A stretch of 64,000 bases of DNA from Ornithobacterium rhinotracheale DSM 15997 (GCF_000265465.1 NC_018016.1:1912001-1976000), one strand, 5' to 3'. Positions 49,926 to 59,411 are shown, counted from the first letter of the stretch. Notes: generated from the letters alone by a model not told the origin. Numbers and translations: made by a program.

Positions 49926-52439
49926 ATGGCAAAACAAAATAACACAACCCAAACACCTAGATTCTCTATTTTTAAAATGATTGTAGGGCTTCTTTCGCTC
50001 TTTTTGGGCTTCACCCTTTTGATCTCATTTGTTTCCTATTTAATGAATTGGAAATCAGATCAAAGTCAGGTAGGGATTTGGAAAGATCCAAGCGTGGAAG
50101 TGAACAATTTATTAGGAAAAATGGGTGCTTGGCTTGGGGAAACTTTCATCTACGAAAAATTAGGTTTTGCAGCATTATTTATTCCTGTTTGGTTAATCAT
50201 TTTGGGAATGATAATTATCTTTAAAATTCAGAAAATTAAATTTTTACGCTTAACGCTAAATTTCTTATTTTTCTGTATTTGGCTGCCACCATTTCTTAAT
50301 TTAATCTTTGTAAACGACAATATTTGGGGTGGAAGAATGGGGCTTGAAATTGCCGATTATTTAAAAAACATCATCGGAATCATCGGTTTTGTTTTGGTTT
50401 TATTTTTCACCTTTTTGCTTTATGCCATCATCGAATGGAAAATCACGCCAGACAAAGTGCGTTCTGCCATGCCAAAAATGCCTGAGCGTGCACTAAAAGA
50501 AGAAGCAGAATCGGTAGAAAATGACTTGAACGAGGCTCCCGTGGAAGAAAAAGTGCCTGAAGTTGAAAAGCCAAAAAATACCATAAAAAACGATTTTGCA
50601 GAAAAACTGCCTACTCAAAATACTTTTAAAAGTGATGAGGAAGAAGTGGAATTTGTAATTAAACAAAAGCCAGAATCTGTGCCTTCAGCACCGTCGTTCC
50701 AAGTGGAGCAACCGCAAGAGCCGAGCATGGAAGATGCAGAAAATGATTTTGAGCCAGAAATCAAAGAAATCATTATAGAAGATGATGACGAAGATGAATT
50801 TGAATTATTTGCTACGCCAAGCACTCCAGCATCTGCCACGCCCGTGTCTGATGTGAAAATGCAGGTGGAAAGTGCACCAGAAGAGGAAGAGCTAGAGCCC
50901 GAAGAAATTAGCCAAAACTTGGTGCAGCAATATGGCGAATACGATCAGCGTTTGGATTTGTCTAATTACAAATACCCTACCATTGATTTGCTCATAGATT
51001 ATAATCAAGGCAAAAAACGCTCAATCGACCAAAGTGAATTGGAGGCAAACAAAGACCGAATTGTTGAAACTTTAAGCAATTATAAAATCAATATAGCATC
51101 GATTAAAGCGACGGTAGGGCCCACGGTGACTTTGTACGAAATCGTGCCAGAAGCGGGTGTGAGAATTTCTAAAATTAAAAACTTAGAAGATGATATTGCG
51201 CTAAGTTTAAGTGCATTAGGGATTAGGATTATTGCGCCAATTCCAGGGCGTGGAACCATAGGTATCGAGGTGCCAAATAATAATCCTACCATGGTGTCGA
51301 TGCGATCTGTAATTGCTTCACAAAAATTTCAAACAGCAGAAATGGAATTGCCAATCGCCTTTGGAAAGACAATTTCAAATGAAACTTTTGTGGCAGATTT
51401 AGCTAAAATGCCTCACTTATTGATGGCGGGGGCAACGGGACAAGGTAAGTCTGTGGGAATCAATGCAATTATTTCTTCGCTTTTATACAAGAAACATCCA
51501 TCTGAATTAAAATTTGTGATGGTGGACCCCAAAAAAGTGGAATTAGCCCTTTATAATAAAATAGAAAGACATTTCTTGGCTAAATTACCAGGAAGTGAGG
51601 ACGCAATTATTACGGATAATCAAAAAGTTATCAATACTTTAAACTCGCTTTGTATCGAGATGGACGACCGCTACGATTTGTTGAAAAATGCGGGCGTAAG
51701 AAACATTAAGGAATACAATGCTAAATTCAAGAAAAGAAGATTAAACCCAAATGATGGGCATCGCTATTTGCCTTATATTGTTCTAGTGGTAGATGAATTT
51801 GCCGATTTGATTATGACGGCAGGGAAAGAAATCGAGGCTCCAATCGCTCGTTTGGCTCAGTTGGCTCGTGCTGTGGGCATTCACTTGATAATTGCTACTC
51901 AGCGTCCTTCGGTGAATGTAATTACGGGGATGATTAAAGCTAACTTCCCGTCTCGTGCAGCGTTTAGAGTAACTTCAAAAATCGATTCTAGAACTATTTT
52001 GGACAGCGGAGGAGCCGAGCAATTAATTGGAAAAGGAGATATGCTCTATACACAAGGAAATGACTTGGTGCGTTTGCAATGTGCTTTTGTCGATACGCCT
52101 GAGGTGGAGAGCATTGCGGAATACATCGGCGGACAAAAAGGATATCCAGATGCGTTTTTGTTGCCAGAGTATGAGGGCGAAACAAGCGATTCGAGTTTGG
52201 ATTTAGACCCAAGTGAGCGAGATGCGTTGTTTGAAGAGGCGGCGCGTATTGTGGTAAACTCTCAGCAAGGTTCTGCCTCTATGTTGCAGCGTAAACTTAA
52301 AATTGGATATAACCGAGCTGGGCGCATCATTGATCAGCTAGAGGCAAACAATATTGTGGGGCCTTTTGAGGGGAGCAAAGCCCGTGAGGTGTTAATCGCA
52401 GATGAATATACTTTGGAACAATTATTGAAAAATGATTGA
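49926..52439 (+). CDS. ftsK: DNA translocase FtsK
   Basis: The 837-residue protein pumps chromosome ends through the closing septum. Four membrane segments lie in the first 175 residues, then an acidic, Pro/Glu-rich linker (about 185-330). The motor has the alpha domain (VGPTVTLYEIVPEAGVRISK), Walker A MAGATGQGKSVGINAI near residue 505 and Walker B YIVLVVDEFADLIM. The C-terminal gamma winged helix (ASMLQRKLKIGYNRAGRIIDQLEANNIVG) reads KOPS-like sites. ATG 49926 gives the usual cytoplasmic start; an upstream in-frame TTG at 49701 lies within malQ. It heads the ftsK-lolA-lptF/G-ribB operon. Confidence 0.96.
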   Translation: MAKQNNTTQTPRFSIFKMIVGLLSLFLGFTLLISFVSYLMNWKSDQSQVGIWKDPSVEVNNLLGKMGAWLGETFIYEKLGFAALFIPVWLIILGMIIIFKIQKIKFLRLTLNFLFFCIWLPPFLNLIFVNDNIWGGRMGLEIADYLKNIIGIIGFVLVLFFTFLLYAIIEWKITPDKVRSAMPKMPERALKEEAESVENDLNEAPVEEKVPEVEKPKNTIKNDFAEKLPTQNTFKSDEEEVEFVIKQKPESVPSAPSFQVEQPQEPSMEDAENDFEPEIKEIIIEDDDEDEFELFATPSTPASATPVSDVKMQVESAPEEEELEPEEISQNLVQQYGEYDQRLDLSNYKYPTIDLLIDYNQGKKRSIDQSELEANKDRIVETLSNYKINIASIKATVGPTVTLYEIVPEAGVRISKIKNLEDDIALSLSALGIRIIAPIPGRGTIGIEVPNNNPTMVSMRSVIASQKFQTAEMELPIAFGKTISNETFVADLAKMPHLLMAGATGQGKSVGINAIISSLLYKKHPSELKFVMVDPKKVELALYNKIERHFLAKLPGSEDAIITDNQKVINTLNSLCIEMDDRYDLLKNAGVRNIKEYNAKFKKRRLNPNDGHRYLPYIVLVVDEFADLIMTAGKEIEAPIARLAQLARAVGIHLIIATQRPSVNVITGMIKANFPSRAAFRVTSKIDSRTILDSGGAEQLIGKGDMLYTQGNDLVRLQCAFVDTPEVESIAEYIGGQKGYPDAFLLPEYEGETSDSSLDLDPSERDALFEEAARIVVNSQQGSASMLQRKLKIGYNRAGRIIDQLEANNIVGPFEGSKAREVLIADEYTLEQLLKND

Positions 52440-52464
52440 TTGTATTTATTAAAAACGAAAACAG

Positions 52465-53088
52465 ATGAAAAAGTTATTTTATACCACATGTTTAGCCTTA
52501 TTTAGCATTGCAACTTTTGCTCAGAGTGCACAGCAGATTTTGGACAATGTGATCGAGCACTACAAAAAGCAGAAGAGTTTTTACATAAAATTCCAAAGCC
52601 AATTGGTGAATAATGATTCCAAAACAAAAGATGCCTATGCCGGAGAAGTGTATGTGAAGGGAGATAAATACAACCTCACGGTGCCAAAAATGGATATTCG
52701 CCAGATTTATGATGGTAAAAAACTTTATACCATCTCTAGCGAAAACCAAGAAGTAACGGTGAGCAAACCAGAGAAGGGGAGCGATGAGCTTTTTACCCCA
52801 ACTCGTGTTTTTGACATTTACAAAGATGGCTATACTTTAAGTTTGGATAAAAAACAAGGAAATGTTCAATACATAAAATTGGTTCCGACTAAAAAATCTG
52901 AGCTTAAATATATCATCGTAGGAGTAGATACCAAGAAAAATCAATTGGTGAGCCTGTCTCAAACCAATCATAAAAATACCACAACCACATTTACTGTTCA
53001 GAAACAGGTAGACGATATCATTATTCCAAGTGCTCTTTTAAATTTTAGTAAAAAATTCTATAAAGATTACTACATTTCAGAGATTTAA
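52465..53088 (+). CDS. lolA: LolA-like outer-membrane lipoprotein carrier
   Basis: The 207-residue periplasmic protein has a signal peptide cut near residue 19 (TFAQ). The LolA fold is recognisable by ILDNVIEHYKKQKSFYIKFQS at the mature start, DAYAGEVYVKGDKYNL and FDIYKDGYTLSL. LolA ferries lipoproteins from the inner to the outer membrane. It lies 25 nt after ftsK and 6 nt before the LptF/LptG gene, an order I know from other flavobacteria. Confidence 0.9.
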   Translation: MKKLFYTTCLALFSIATFAQSAQQILDNVIEHYKKQKSFYIKFQSQLVNNDSKTKDAYAGEVYVKGDKYNLTVPKMDIRQIYDGKKLYTISSENQEVTVSKPEKGSDELFTPTRVFDIYKDGYTLSLDKKQGNVQYIKLVPTKKSELKYIIVGVDTKKNQLVSLSQTNHKNTTTTFTVQKQVDDIIIPSALLNFSKKFYKDYYISEI

Positions 53089-53094
53089 AATTAT

Positions 53095-54561
53095 ATGATT
53101 AAAAAGCTAGACTGGTACGGAATCCGCACTTTTTTTGGACCATTTATATTTATATTCAGCGTGCTGTTTTTTATATTCATGGTTCAATTTGCTTGGCAAG
53201 AGATGGATATGTTTGCGGGCAAAGGCTTAGATATAGGAACAATATTTAAACTACTTTTTTATTTAGGGCTCACCGTAATTCAGTTTGTATTGCCACTTAC
53301 GGTGTTGCTTTCAGCTATTATGACTTATGGAGGCTTTGGTGAGCGATATGAGCTTGCCGCAATGAAGTCTTCTGGCATGTCGCTCGTGCGTATCATGCTT
53401 CCAGTCTTTTTATTAGTCTGCGGAATATCAGTCGGTTTGTTTTTCTTTTCAGATACAGCTGTTCCGCAATCTCAGCGCAAGGCTAGAAATATGCTTTTGA
53501 ACATAGCTAAAACCAAGCCTGCAATAAATTTTGATCCCGGTGTATTCATCAATGCGGTACCGGGATTTAGTATGAAAATTAGCGAAAGATCGGGCAAAAA
53601 TGGTGAAAGACTTAAAAATGTGTTTATTCACCGAGACGCTTCGGCATACGAAAATCAACAAACAATTATTGCTAAAAAAGGAATTTTTGAGCCAGCCGAA
53701 GATAAAAGATTTTTGAAATTAGCATTATTTAATGGGTATTATTACGAAGACGAAATTCAGAATAAAAATCGTTTACAACTTGAAAGACAGCCGTATCAGC
53801 AAATCAAGTTTGATACGCTGGTGCATTATTTCGATATTTCAGAAATTGTAGAAAAAGCCATTGAAGAAGAAAATGTTACCGATCACTACCGCTTTTTGAA
53901 CACAAAAGAATTAATCAAAAGAGTAGATACACTTAAAATTCAAAATAAGGCATATTATAATGAATTAGCCGATACGCAGTTTCAGTCGCTCACCTATGCA
54001 CCGATAAGTGAAAATTTGGATTCTGTGTACCAAGCGCAAAAGAAAGCCTTGCCGTTTGACATTAATAAATTAAATGATGCCGATCGCCAGCAAGTGATGA
54101 TGAGAGCCGATGAAAATATCGCAGCCGATTTAAACAGCTATTCTGTGATTAAAGATGAAATCAGTGGGCGAGATGAATTCATTGCACGACATGTTTTGAT
54201 CTTGGTCAGAAACTTTTCCAATTCGCTCATGTGCGTGATTTTCTTTTTGATAGGGGCACCACTTGGAGCCATCATCAGAAAAGGAGGCGTGGGAATGCCC
54301 GTGGTGGTAGCGATTGTCATCTTTATTTTGTTTTATTTAATCTACATGTATAGTGAAAATCTAGCCAAAAATGGCGTTTTAAACCCTTATTGGGCGGCAT
54401 GGCTCCCTGTGATAACCTTTACACCGCTCGGAATATTTTTCACTTATAAAGCCATGACGGATTCAAACTTATTTGACATCAACGCATATTTGGAGCCAAT
54501 TTTAAGGCTAAAAAATAAACATTTTAAATCAAAAAATACAGAACACGCAAGATACCAGTAA
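53095..54561 (+). CDS. LptF/LptG-family LPS export permease
   Basis: The 488-residue protein has three membrane segments at the start (about 15-33, 52-75 and 97-120), a periplasmic beta-jellyroll region in the middle and three more segments from about 375 to 465. The motif SGMSLVRIMLPVF and the FSDTAVPQSQRKARNML segment are typical of YjgP/YjgQ proteins. It forms the membrane part of the LPS transport ABC complex. Whether it is LptF or LptG cannot be decided here. It sits 6 nt after lolA and 3 nt before ribB. Confidence 0.9.
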   Translation: MIKKLDWYGIRTFFGPFIFIFSVLFFIFMVQFAWQEMDMFAGKGLDIGTIFKLLFYLGLTVIQFVLPLTVLLSAIMTYGGFGERYELAAMKSSGMSLVRIMLPVFLLVCGISVGLFFFSDTAVPQSQRKARNMLLNIAKTKPAINFDPGVFINAVPGFSMKISERSGKNGERLKNVFIHRDASAYENQQTIIAKKGIFEPAEDKRFLKLALFNGYYYEDEIQNKNRLQLERQPYQQIKFDTLVHYFDISEIVEKAIEEENVTDHYRFLNTKELIKRVDTLKIQNKAYYNELADTQFQSLTYAPISENLDSVYQAQKKALPFDINKLNDADRQQVMMRADENIAADLNSYSVIKDEISGRDEFIARHVLILVRNFSNSLMCVIFFLIGAPLGAIIRKGGVGMPVVVAIVIFILFYLIYMYSENLAKNGVLNPYWAAWLPVITFTPLGIFFTYKAMTDSNLFDINAYLEPILRLKNKHFKSKNTEHARYQ

Positions 54562-54564
54562 ATT

Positions 54565-55692
54565 ATGGAAGAACAAGCCATTCGTCTTAATCGCATAGAA
54601 GAAGTTTTAGAAGACTTAAAACAGGGGAAAGTAATCATTGTGGTAGATGATGAAGACCGTGAGAATGAAGGGGATTTCATTGCCGCTGCCGAGAAAGTTA
54701 CTCCCGAGATGATTAATTTTATGACACAGCACGGGCGTGGGCTTTTGTGTGCTCCGCTGGAAGAAGACCGCTGCGAGAAATTGGGCTTAAACATGATGGT
54801 AACGCACAATACCGTTTTGCACCACACACCTTTTACGGTTTCGGTAGATTTGCTAGGAAAAGGTTGTACCACAGGTATTTCTACGCATGATAGATCTAAA
54901 ACCATTCAAGCCCTTGTAGACGAAGAAACTCGTCCGCAAGATTTGGGTAGACCAGGGCATATTTTTCCATTGAGGGCTAAAAAAGGCGGCGTTTTGCGCA
55001 GAGCAGGGCATACCGAGGCAGCAGTAGATTTAGCTAGATTAGCTGGCTTGAAACCTGCAGGAATCCTCATAGAAATATTAAACGAGGACGGAACCATGGC
55101 ACGATTGCCACAACTGATGAAAGTGGCTGAGAAATTTGATTTAAAAATAGTTTCAATTCAAGATTTAATTGCTTATAGGCTTAAAAACGAATCATTGATT
55201 CAAAAAATTGATTCAGTGAAATTTCAAACGCATTATGGTGAGTATGATTTGATTGCGTATAAGCAAACGACTAATAATCAAATACATTTCGCCTTAACAA
55301 AAGGCGAATGGACAGAAGATGAATCTGTTCCAGTGCGTGTAAAATCAACCAACGATTATTTTGATTTGTTCACAGCTTTGCACAAAGGGGAGCAGCCATT
55401 GCTTGAGAAAATCACCCAGATTATAAACAAAGAAGGAAAAGGTGTTTTAGTATTTATCAATAATGCGATAGATTCGGATTTGGTACAAGCTAAATTTAAT
55501 CATTACAAAGCGTATCTAGAGGGCACGCAAGAAAATCCATTGAAAGCTCCAGATACCAAAGATTACGGAATTGGTGCCCAAATTTTAAAAGATTTAGGCA
55601 TTCAAAAAATGAAGTTAATCACCAAAACACCAGATAGTAAAAAAGCCATTGGAGGGTATGATTTAGAGATTACAGATTTTATCGAGATATAA
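54565..55692 (+). CDS. ribB: 3,4-dihydroxy-2-butanone-4-phosphate synthase with degenerate GTP cyclohydrolase II domain
   Basis: The 375-residue protein has an intact RibB half (about 1-205): VVDDEDRENEGDFIAAAE, MTQHGRGLLCAPL, FTVSVD and HTEAAVDLARLAGLKPAG include the expected catalytic and metal residues. The second half resembles RibA in outline (VPVRVKSTNDYFDLF; YGIGAQILKDLGIQKMKLIT), but the zinc-binding Cys cluster of GTP cyclohydrolase II is missing. It therefore makes the four-carbon riboflavin precursor, while cyclohydrolase activity must come from another gene. It is the last gene of the ftsK operon, 3 nt after its neighbour. Confidence 0.92.
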   Translation: MEEQAIRLNRIEEVLEDLKQGKVIIVVDDEDRENEGDFIAAAEKVTPEMINFMTQHGRGLLCAPLEEDRCEKLGLNMMVTHNTVLHHTPFTVSVDLLGKGCTTGISTHDRSKTIQALVDEETRPQDLGRPGHIFPLRAKKGGVLRRAGHTEAAVDLARLAGLKPAGILIEILNEDGTMARLPQLMKVAEKFDLKIVSIQDLIAYRLKNESLIQKIDSVKFQTHYGEYDLIAYKQTTNNQIHFALTKGEWTEDESVPVRVKSTNDYFDLFTALHKGEQPLLEKITQIINKEGKGVLVFINNAIDSDLVQAKFNHYKAYLEGTQENPLKAPDTKDYGIGAQILKDLGIQKMKLITKTPDSKKAIGGYDLEITDFIEI

Positions 55693-55703
55693 AACCAATT
55701 TTT

Positions 55704-55730
55704 TTGTTAGATATATTTTCTTTAAATTTG
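55704..55730 (+). promoter_or_regulatory. Promoter of the PorT-like gene
   Basis: TTG (55704-55706), a 16-bp spacer and TAAATTTG (55723-55730), 19 nt before the ATG. Confidence 0.5.
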
Positions 55731-55749
55731 CGCCTCAAAATTTTTTAAT

Positions 55750-56415
55750 ATGATTAGATCATTTTACGCTTTTATCTTTTTGTTTTTAAGTCAGATTACT
55801 ATAAACGCCCAAGTTCCAGAGAATGGAGTTGGGAGTAAAAATGGTGATGAAAGAATTAGATATGGAATAAGAGTAGGGTATACTAGCTCTCATTTAGATC
55901 AAACTTTATTTGAACTACAAGAACTGAAGAATGTAGGAGGCTTTTATATTGGTGCTTTTGCTCAAATCCCTTTAGTAGAAAATACGCTGTATTTGCAACC
56001 AGAGATTGATTATACCAAGATAGGAAATAGATTGGAGATGGAAGGTATTGGATATTCACAAATGAGAATAAATAACATTAATGTTCCAGTATTATTAAAA
56101 TATAAATTCTATAAAGGGGCAAATGTGCACATGGGACCAGAATTGAATATTTTAACAGATTCATATTTGGACTATGACTGGGGGAGACATTTTGATGGAG
56201 CGGGGAGTGAAAGTTATAATAAAGTAGTTAAAAGATTTAATTATTCAGCAGTTTTTGGTGTGGGATATCAGTTTCCTATTGGATTATCTTTAGATGCAAG
56301 ATATACTGTAGGTCTCAGTAAAATTATGCACCCAGAAGAGGCTAAAGCTAGAAAAGAAGCTGTTACTGATTTTAGAACAAGAGTTATATCTTTTGGAGTA
56401 GGATATTACTTTTAA
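55750..56415 (+). CDS. PorT-family outer-membrane beta-barrel protein
   Basis: The 221-residue protein has a signal peptide (about 1-21, ending NAQ) and beta strands such as IRYGIRVGYTSSHLDQ, GGFYIGAFAQIPLVENTLYLQPEIDYTK and INNINVPVLLKYKFYKGANVHMGPELNIL, the common pattern of the PorT/OMP_b-brl_2 family. It ends in ISFGVGYYF with a terminal Phe. PorT itself is needed for type IX secretion, but most family members are uncharacterised, and this one is not clearly PorT. It has its own promoter and terminator. Confidence 0.82.
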   Translation: MIRSFYAFIFLFLSQITINAQVPENGVGSKNGDERIRYGIRVGYTSSHLDQTLFELQELKNVGGFYIGAFAQIPLVENTLYLQPEIDYTKIGNRLEMEGIGYSQMRINNINVPVLLKYKFYKGANVHMGPELNILTDSYLDYDWGRHFDGAGSESYNKVVKRFNYSAVFGVGYQFPIGLSLDARYTVGLSKIMHPEEAKARKEAVTDFRTRVISFGVGYYF

Positions 56416-56439
56416 AAATTTATGAGTATTAGAAATAAT

Positions 56440-56469
56440 TAAGAGAGCCTTTTTGGTTCTCTTATTTTT
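56440..56469 (+). terminator. Terminator of the PorT-like gene
   Basis: AAGAGAGCC (56441-56449) pairs with GGTTCTCTT (56455-56463) with one G-U pair and a TTTTT loop, followed by ATTTTTATTT. It overlaps the -33 element of the next promoter. Confidence 0.75.
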
Positions 56470-56483
56470 ATTTAATACTTTCG
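56452..56483 (+). promoter_or_regulatory. Promoter of the small His/Cys protein gene
   Basis: TTTG (56452-56455), a 20-bp spacer and TACTTTCG (56476-56483, 7 of 8 matching, counting the free n positions), 17 nt before ATG 56501. The -33 element lies in the loop of the preceding terminator. Confidence 0.5.
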
Positions 56484-56500
56484 TGCTTCTGAATAAAAAC

Positions 56501-56800
56501 ATGCAATCAAAGTTTAAAATAGATTTCAAAGCATTGTTCTTGTTGGTGGTGTTGCTTTTCTCGCTTGGGGTAAAGGCTTTCCACACGCACGAACATACAA
56601 CTTTGTTGCATGCAAAGCACATAGAAGATACTTGTGCGATTTGCCAATTCACGATAGTGTACGGCGAGGAGCCAAGTGTTTTGCAGATTACATCACCTAT
56701 TTTTGAGGTGGAGACGCTCGAGGCTCCTAGCCTTTTTGTAGCACCTTATGTGCCTGTTTTCCATTCTACAAATTTTCGTAGAGGACCACCCATTGCATAG
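56501..56800 (+). CDS. Small exported protein with His-rich and Cys-x-x-Cys motifs
   Basis: The 99-residue protein has an N-terminal hydrophobic segment (about 9-25) that looks like a signal peptide or anchor, directly followed by KAFHTHEHTTLLHAKHIEDTC and a CAIC pair. Five histidines and two cysteines within about 20 residues suggest metal binding. The rest has no known domain. I know comparable small His/Cys proteins next to metal-type TonB receptors in Bacteroidota, but none with a proven function. The ZnuD-like receptor gene follows 99 nt later. The ATG at 56501 is chosen; an in-frame TTG at 56453 lies inside the terminator loop. Confidence 0.65.
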   Translation: MQSKFKIDFKALFLLVVLLFSLGVKAFHTHEHTTLLHAKHIEDTCAICQFTIVYGEEPSVLQITSPIFEVETLEAPSLFVAPYVPVFHSTNFRRGPPIA

Positions 56801-56814
56801 TTGTTTAGTAGACA

Positions 56815-56842
56815 GAAAATTACATCAAAAATGTGAATTTTC
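56815..56842 (+). promoter_or_regulatory. Hairpin between the small His/Cys gene and the receptor gene
   Basis: GAAAATTACA (56815-56824) can pair with TGT-G-AATTTTC (56832-56842) with one bulged G. No T-run follows, so it is more likely a leader or processing hairpin than a terminator. Confidence 0.3.
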
Positions 56843-56899
56843 GTGATTTTTCTCTGTTTAATCTTAAACGGACAATTTATTTATTATTAAAAATTAACT

Positions 56900-59332
56900 A
56901 TGCAAATTAAATACATTTTCATCTTAGCCATGCTAGGGGGATATTCCTATGCGGCTACCAATCAAATTAATCTAAAAACTAAAAACGATACTATTATTAA
57001 ACTTCGCAATGTCAATGCGCAAGGCGTTACTAAACTTGATGCTGCCATAGAACTGAAAGCGAAGGTAGAAAAACAAGCCATAAAGCAATCACAGAGTAGT
57101 ACTTTGGGAGATCTATTGCGTCATGTTTCGGGGGTGCAAGACACTTATTTTGGTCCGAATGTGGGGGTGCCAATGATTCGCAGTTTGAGCGGAAATCGTG
57201 TGCGACTTTTAAATAACGGAGTTGCTATGAACGACTTAACGGCAATTAGCCCCGAGTTTAATTTAAACTACAATCCTAATAACTTAGAAGAAGTTGAGGT
57301 AAACAAAGCATCAGCCTCGGTTTTATATGGCGGAAAAGCCATCGGTGGAGCGGTAAATATGATTACCCAAAACCAATACAAACCTGTTGGCAAAACCTTT
57401 AAAGCTACCGTAGGGGTAGAGGGTGCAAGCAATTCAGGCACAAGACAGCAAGTAGATTTCAGTGGGGATTTTAGTCCAAAATGGAGCTGGACTGTCGGTG
57501 GCTCTCATGCCAAAATCGAGCGAATTCGTATTCCTGGCAATACAAAACCAGTGATTTTGTTTGACCCAAAAGTGGTGGACAACAATTCAGCGTTGCAGGC
57601 ATTGGGGCAAATTTTTGTGGACAAAACGAGTGTTTTAAACACAACACTTTTTCCATACATTAGTCAGTATGTGTTGGATAATTTAGACGATCCTAGTGCA
57701 GGTTTAACAGAGGAAGATAAATATACTTTTACAGAAACTTATTTTGATTGGGAAACATTTACCCAGAAACCAAATCCTAAAAATCCTGATTACATTCCAG
57801 GGCAAGACCCAGTGAAAGATCGCCGAATCGAGAAAATTCTTGGAATTCATGATTATGTGCCTACCAAATATGGCGAAATCACCAATAGCCATTCGGAGCA
57901 AATGGATTTCAATGCGGGGGTTAAATACATGGGCAAAAATTTGAATTTTGGACTAAATTTTAAACACGATTATGCCGATTATGGTTTGCCATTGTATGCC
58001 AAGGAAGAACGCGCCATGCATTCGCACACGCACGATCACAGCCACGGACATAGCCACACGCACACGCCAAAAGAAGCCCCATTCTTGCCCGTCAATATCA
58101 AGGGAATGACCGATAATTTATCTTTAGATTTAGAATTAAATAAAGATTTTGCAATATTTAATCAATTAAAATTTAATGCCTTAGGTCAGTACACCAAAGA
58201 CAATGAATATTTAGCCCAAAAGGTGATGAATAGCTATAAAAACCAAAATTATAGCGGAAGAATGGAATTAAAACAGAAAAAATTTAATTTTCTTTCGGGC
58301 GTAACGGGCGTAGACTTCAACCACAGAATCATGGATGGAAGCTACAAATTGCGTTATTTGCCAGATAATAAAAGCACCGAATTTGGAATTTTCACGCTTC
58401 AGAAATTAAAATACAAATTTATTGATTTGCAGATTGGGTATCGCCACGATTGGGTGCATAGAAGTGCAACGACCAATGATGATTATCAAAGAGCTCGTGG
58501 AAAATCTGGTGGAAATTTAACGACAAGAGATTTTAATTTAAATCAATTTAATTCTAAAATTTTATTTAATTTAAAAAACAAAGCCTATTTGTTGGCTTCT
58601 TATGCACACTCCGAACGTGCACCAGAGGTGAACGAATTGTATGCAGGAAACACGCATTTTGCGCTCGGAATCGAAGAAAATGGCGAGGACATGCTCGACA
58701 AAGAATGGGTGAATGCCGTGGAGCTTGGCGGAGGAATTTCGCTAGCTGGACTTAAAATTGAAGCCAGTTTGTACAAAAATTTCTACAAAAATTACATTTA
58801 TATGGGGCACACAGGCGTTTCTCGCGTGCCAGGGCTCACTGTTAAAGAATGGCGTGCGGCGGATACCAATATTTATGGAATGGAGCTGAACACCAGCTAT
58901 ACTCAAAATTTTGGAAAATTCGGGGAGTGGACTATCAATGGTTTTTATGATTTGGTGAAAAACGAAAATGTTTCAGATAGCCGCCAGCGACAATTTACCG
59001 ACGGAGATTACATGCCGAATATGCCACAAAGCCGCTGGGGAGCTGGGCTAAGTGCTAAAATCAATAAATTCAATGCAACGGTGAATATGCAGCATTATCT
59101 TCAGCAAAAATATTTGGGTAAAATGATTTGGGACGAAGAGCCAATGCCAGCGTTCACTTTGCTAAACGCTCGTTTTTCTATCGAACAAAATATCGGGAAA
59201 ACACAATTAGAGTATTATTTATTTGGTAAAAACTTGCTCAATCAAGAGGCAAGACCACAAAACACTTTGATGAAATATTTGGCACCGCTACCAGGCATCA
59301 ACATTGGTGCAGGCGTGGTGTTAAAAATATAG
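56900..59332 (+). CDS. ZnuD-like TonB-dependent metal receptor with His-rich loop
   Basis: The 810-residue receptor has a signal peptide (about 1-18). The plug (about 45-160) has VPMIRSLSGNRVRLLNNGVA, then an LTAISPEFNLNYNP segment and SASVLYGGKAIGGAVNMI, wording close to the neisserial zinc receptor ZnuD. Within the barrel, residues 374-388 form an alternating His track (HSHTHDHSHGHSHTH, eight His), as in ZnuD-type extracellular loops that catch zinc. The protein ends with a beta strand (GAGVVLKI). Import of Zn or another divalent metal is the best guess. It follows the small His/Cys protein and has a strong terminator. Confidence 0.85.
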   Translation: MQIKYIFILAMLGGYSYAATNQINLKTKNDTIIKLRNVNAQGVTKLDAAIELKAKVEKQAIKQSQSSTLGDLLRHVSGVQDTYFGPNVGVPMIRSLSGNRVRLLNNGVAMNDLTAISPEFNLNYNPNNLEEVEVNKASASVLYGGKAIGGAVNMITQNQYKPVGKTFKATVGVEGASNSGTRQQVDFSGDFSPKWSWTVGGSHAKIERIRIPGNTKPVILFDPKVVDNNSALQALGQIFVDKTSVLNTTLFPYISQYVLDNLDDPSAGLTEEDKYTFTETYFDWETFTQKPNPKNPDYIPGQDPVKDRRIEKILGIHDYVPTKYGEITNSHSEQMDFNAGVKYMGKNLNFGLNFKHDYADYGLPLYAKEERAMHSHTHDHSHGHSHTHTPKEAPFLPVNIKGMTDNLSLDLELNKDFAIFNQLKFNALGQYTKDNEYLAQKVMNSYKNQNYSGRMELKQKKFNFLSGVTGVDFNHRIMDGSYKLRYLPDNKSTEFGIFTLQKLKYKFIDLQIGYRHDWVHRSATTNDDYQRARGKSGGNLTTRDFNLNQFNSKILFNLKNKAYLLASYAHSERAPEVNELYAGNTHFALGIEENGEDMLDKEWVNAVELGGGISLAGLKIEASLYKNFYKNYIYMGHTGVSRVPGLTVKEWRAADTNIYGMELNTSYTQNFGKFGEWTINGFYDLVKNENVSDSRQRQFTDGDYMPNMPQSRWGAGLSAKINKFNATVNMQHYLQQKYLGKMIWDEEPMPAFTLLNARFSIEQNIGKTQLEYYLFGKNLLNQEARPQNTLMKYLAPLPGINIGAGVVLKI

Positions 59333-59352
59333 TAAATTCGATATTTTCGAGG

Positions 59353-59384
59353 AAAAATCCGTTTCGTTTATGAAACGGATTTTT
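59353..59384 (+). terminator. Terminator of the ZnuD-like gene
   Basis: AAAAATCCGTTTC (59353-59365) pairs perfectly with GAAACGGATTTTT (59372-59384), followed by TT. Confidence 0.9.
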
Positions 59385-59411
59385 TTGTTTTAGTCTTTAG
59401 CTAAAAAAAAT

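Noticed and set aside
56453-56500. TTG start for the small His/Cys protein
   Set aside because: It sits in the terminator loop and upstream of the predicted transcription start.
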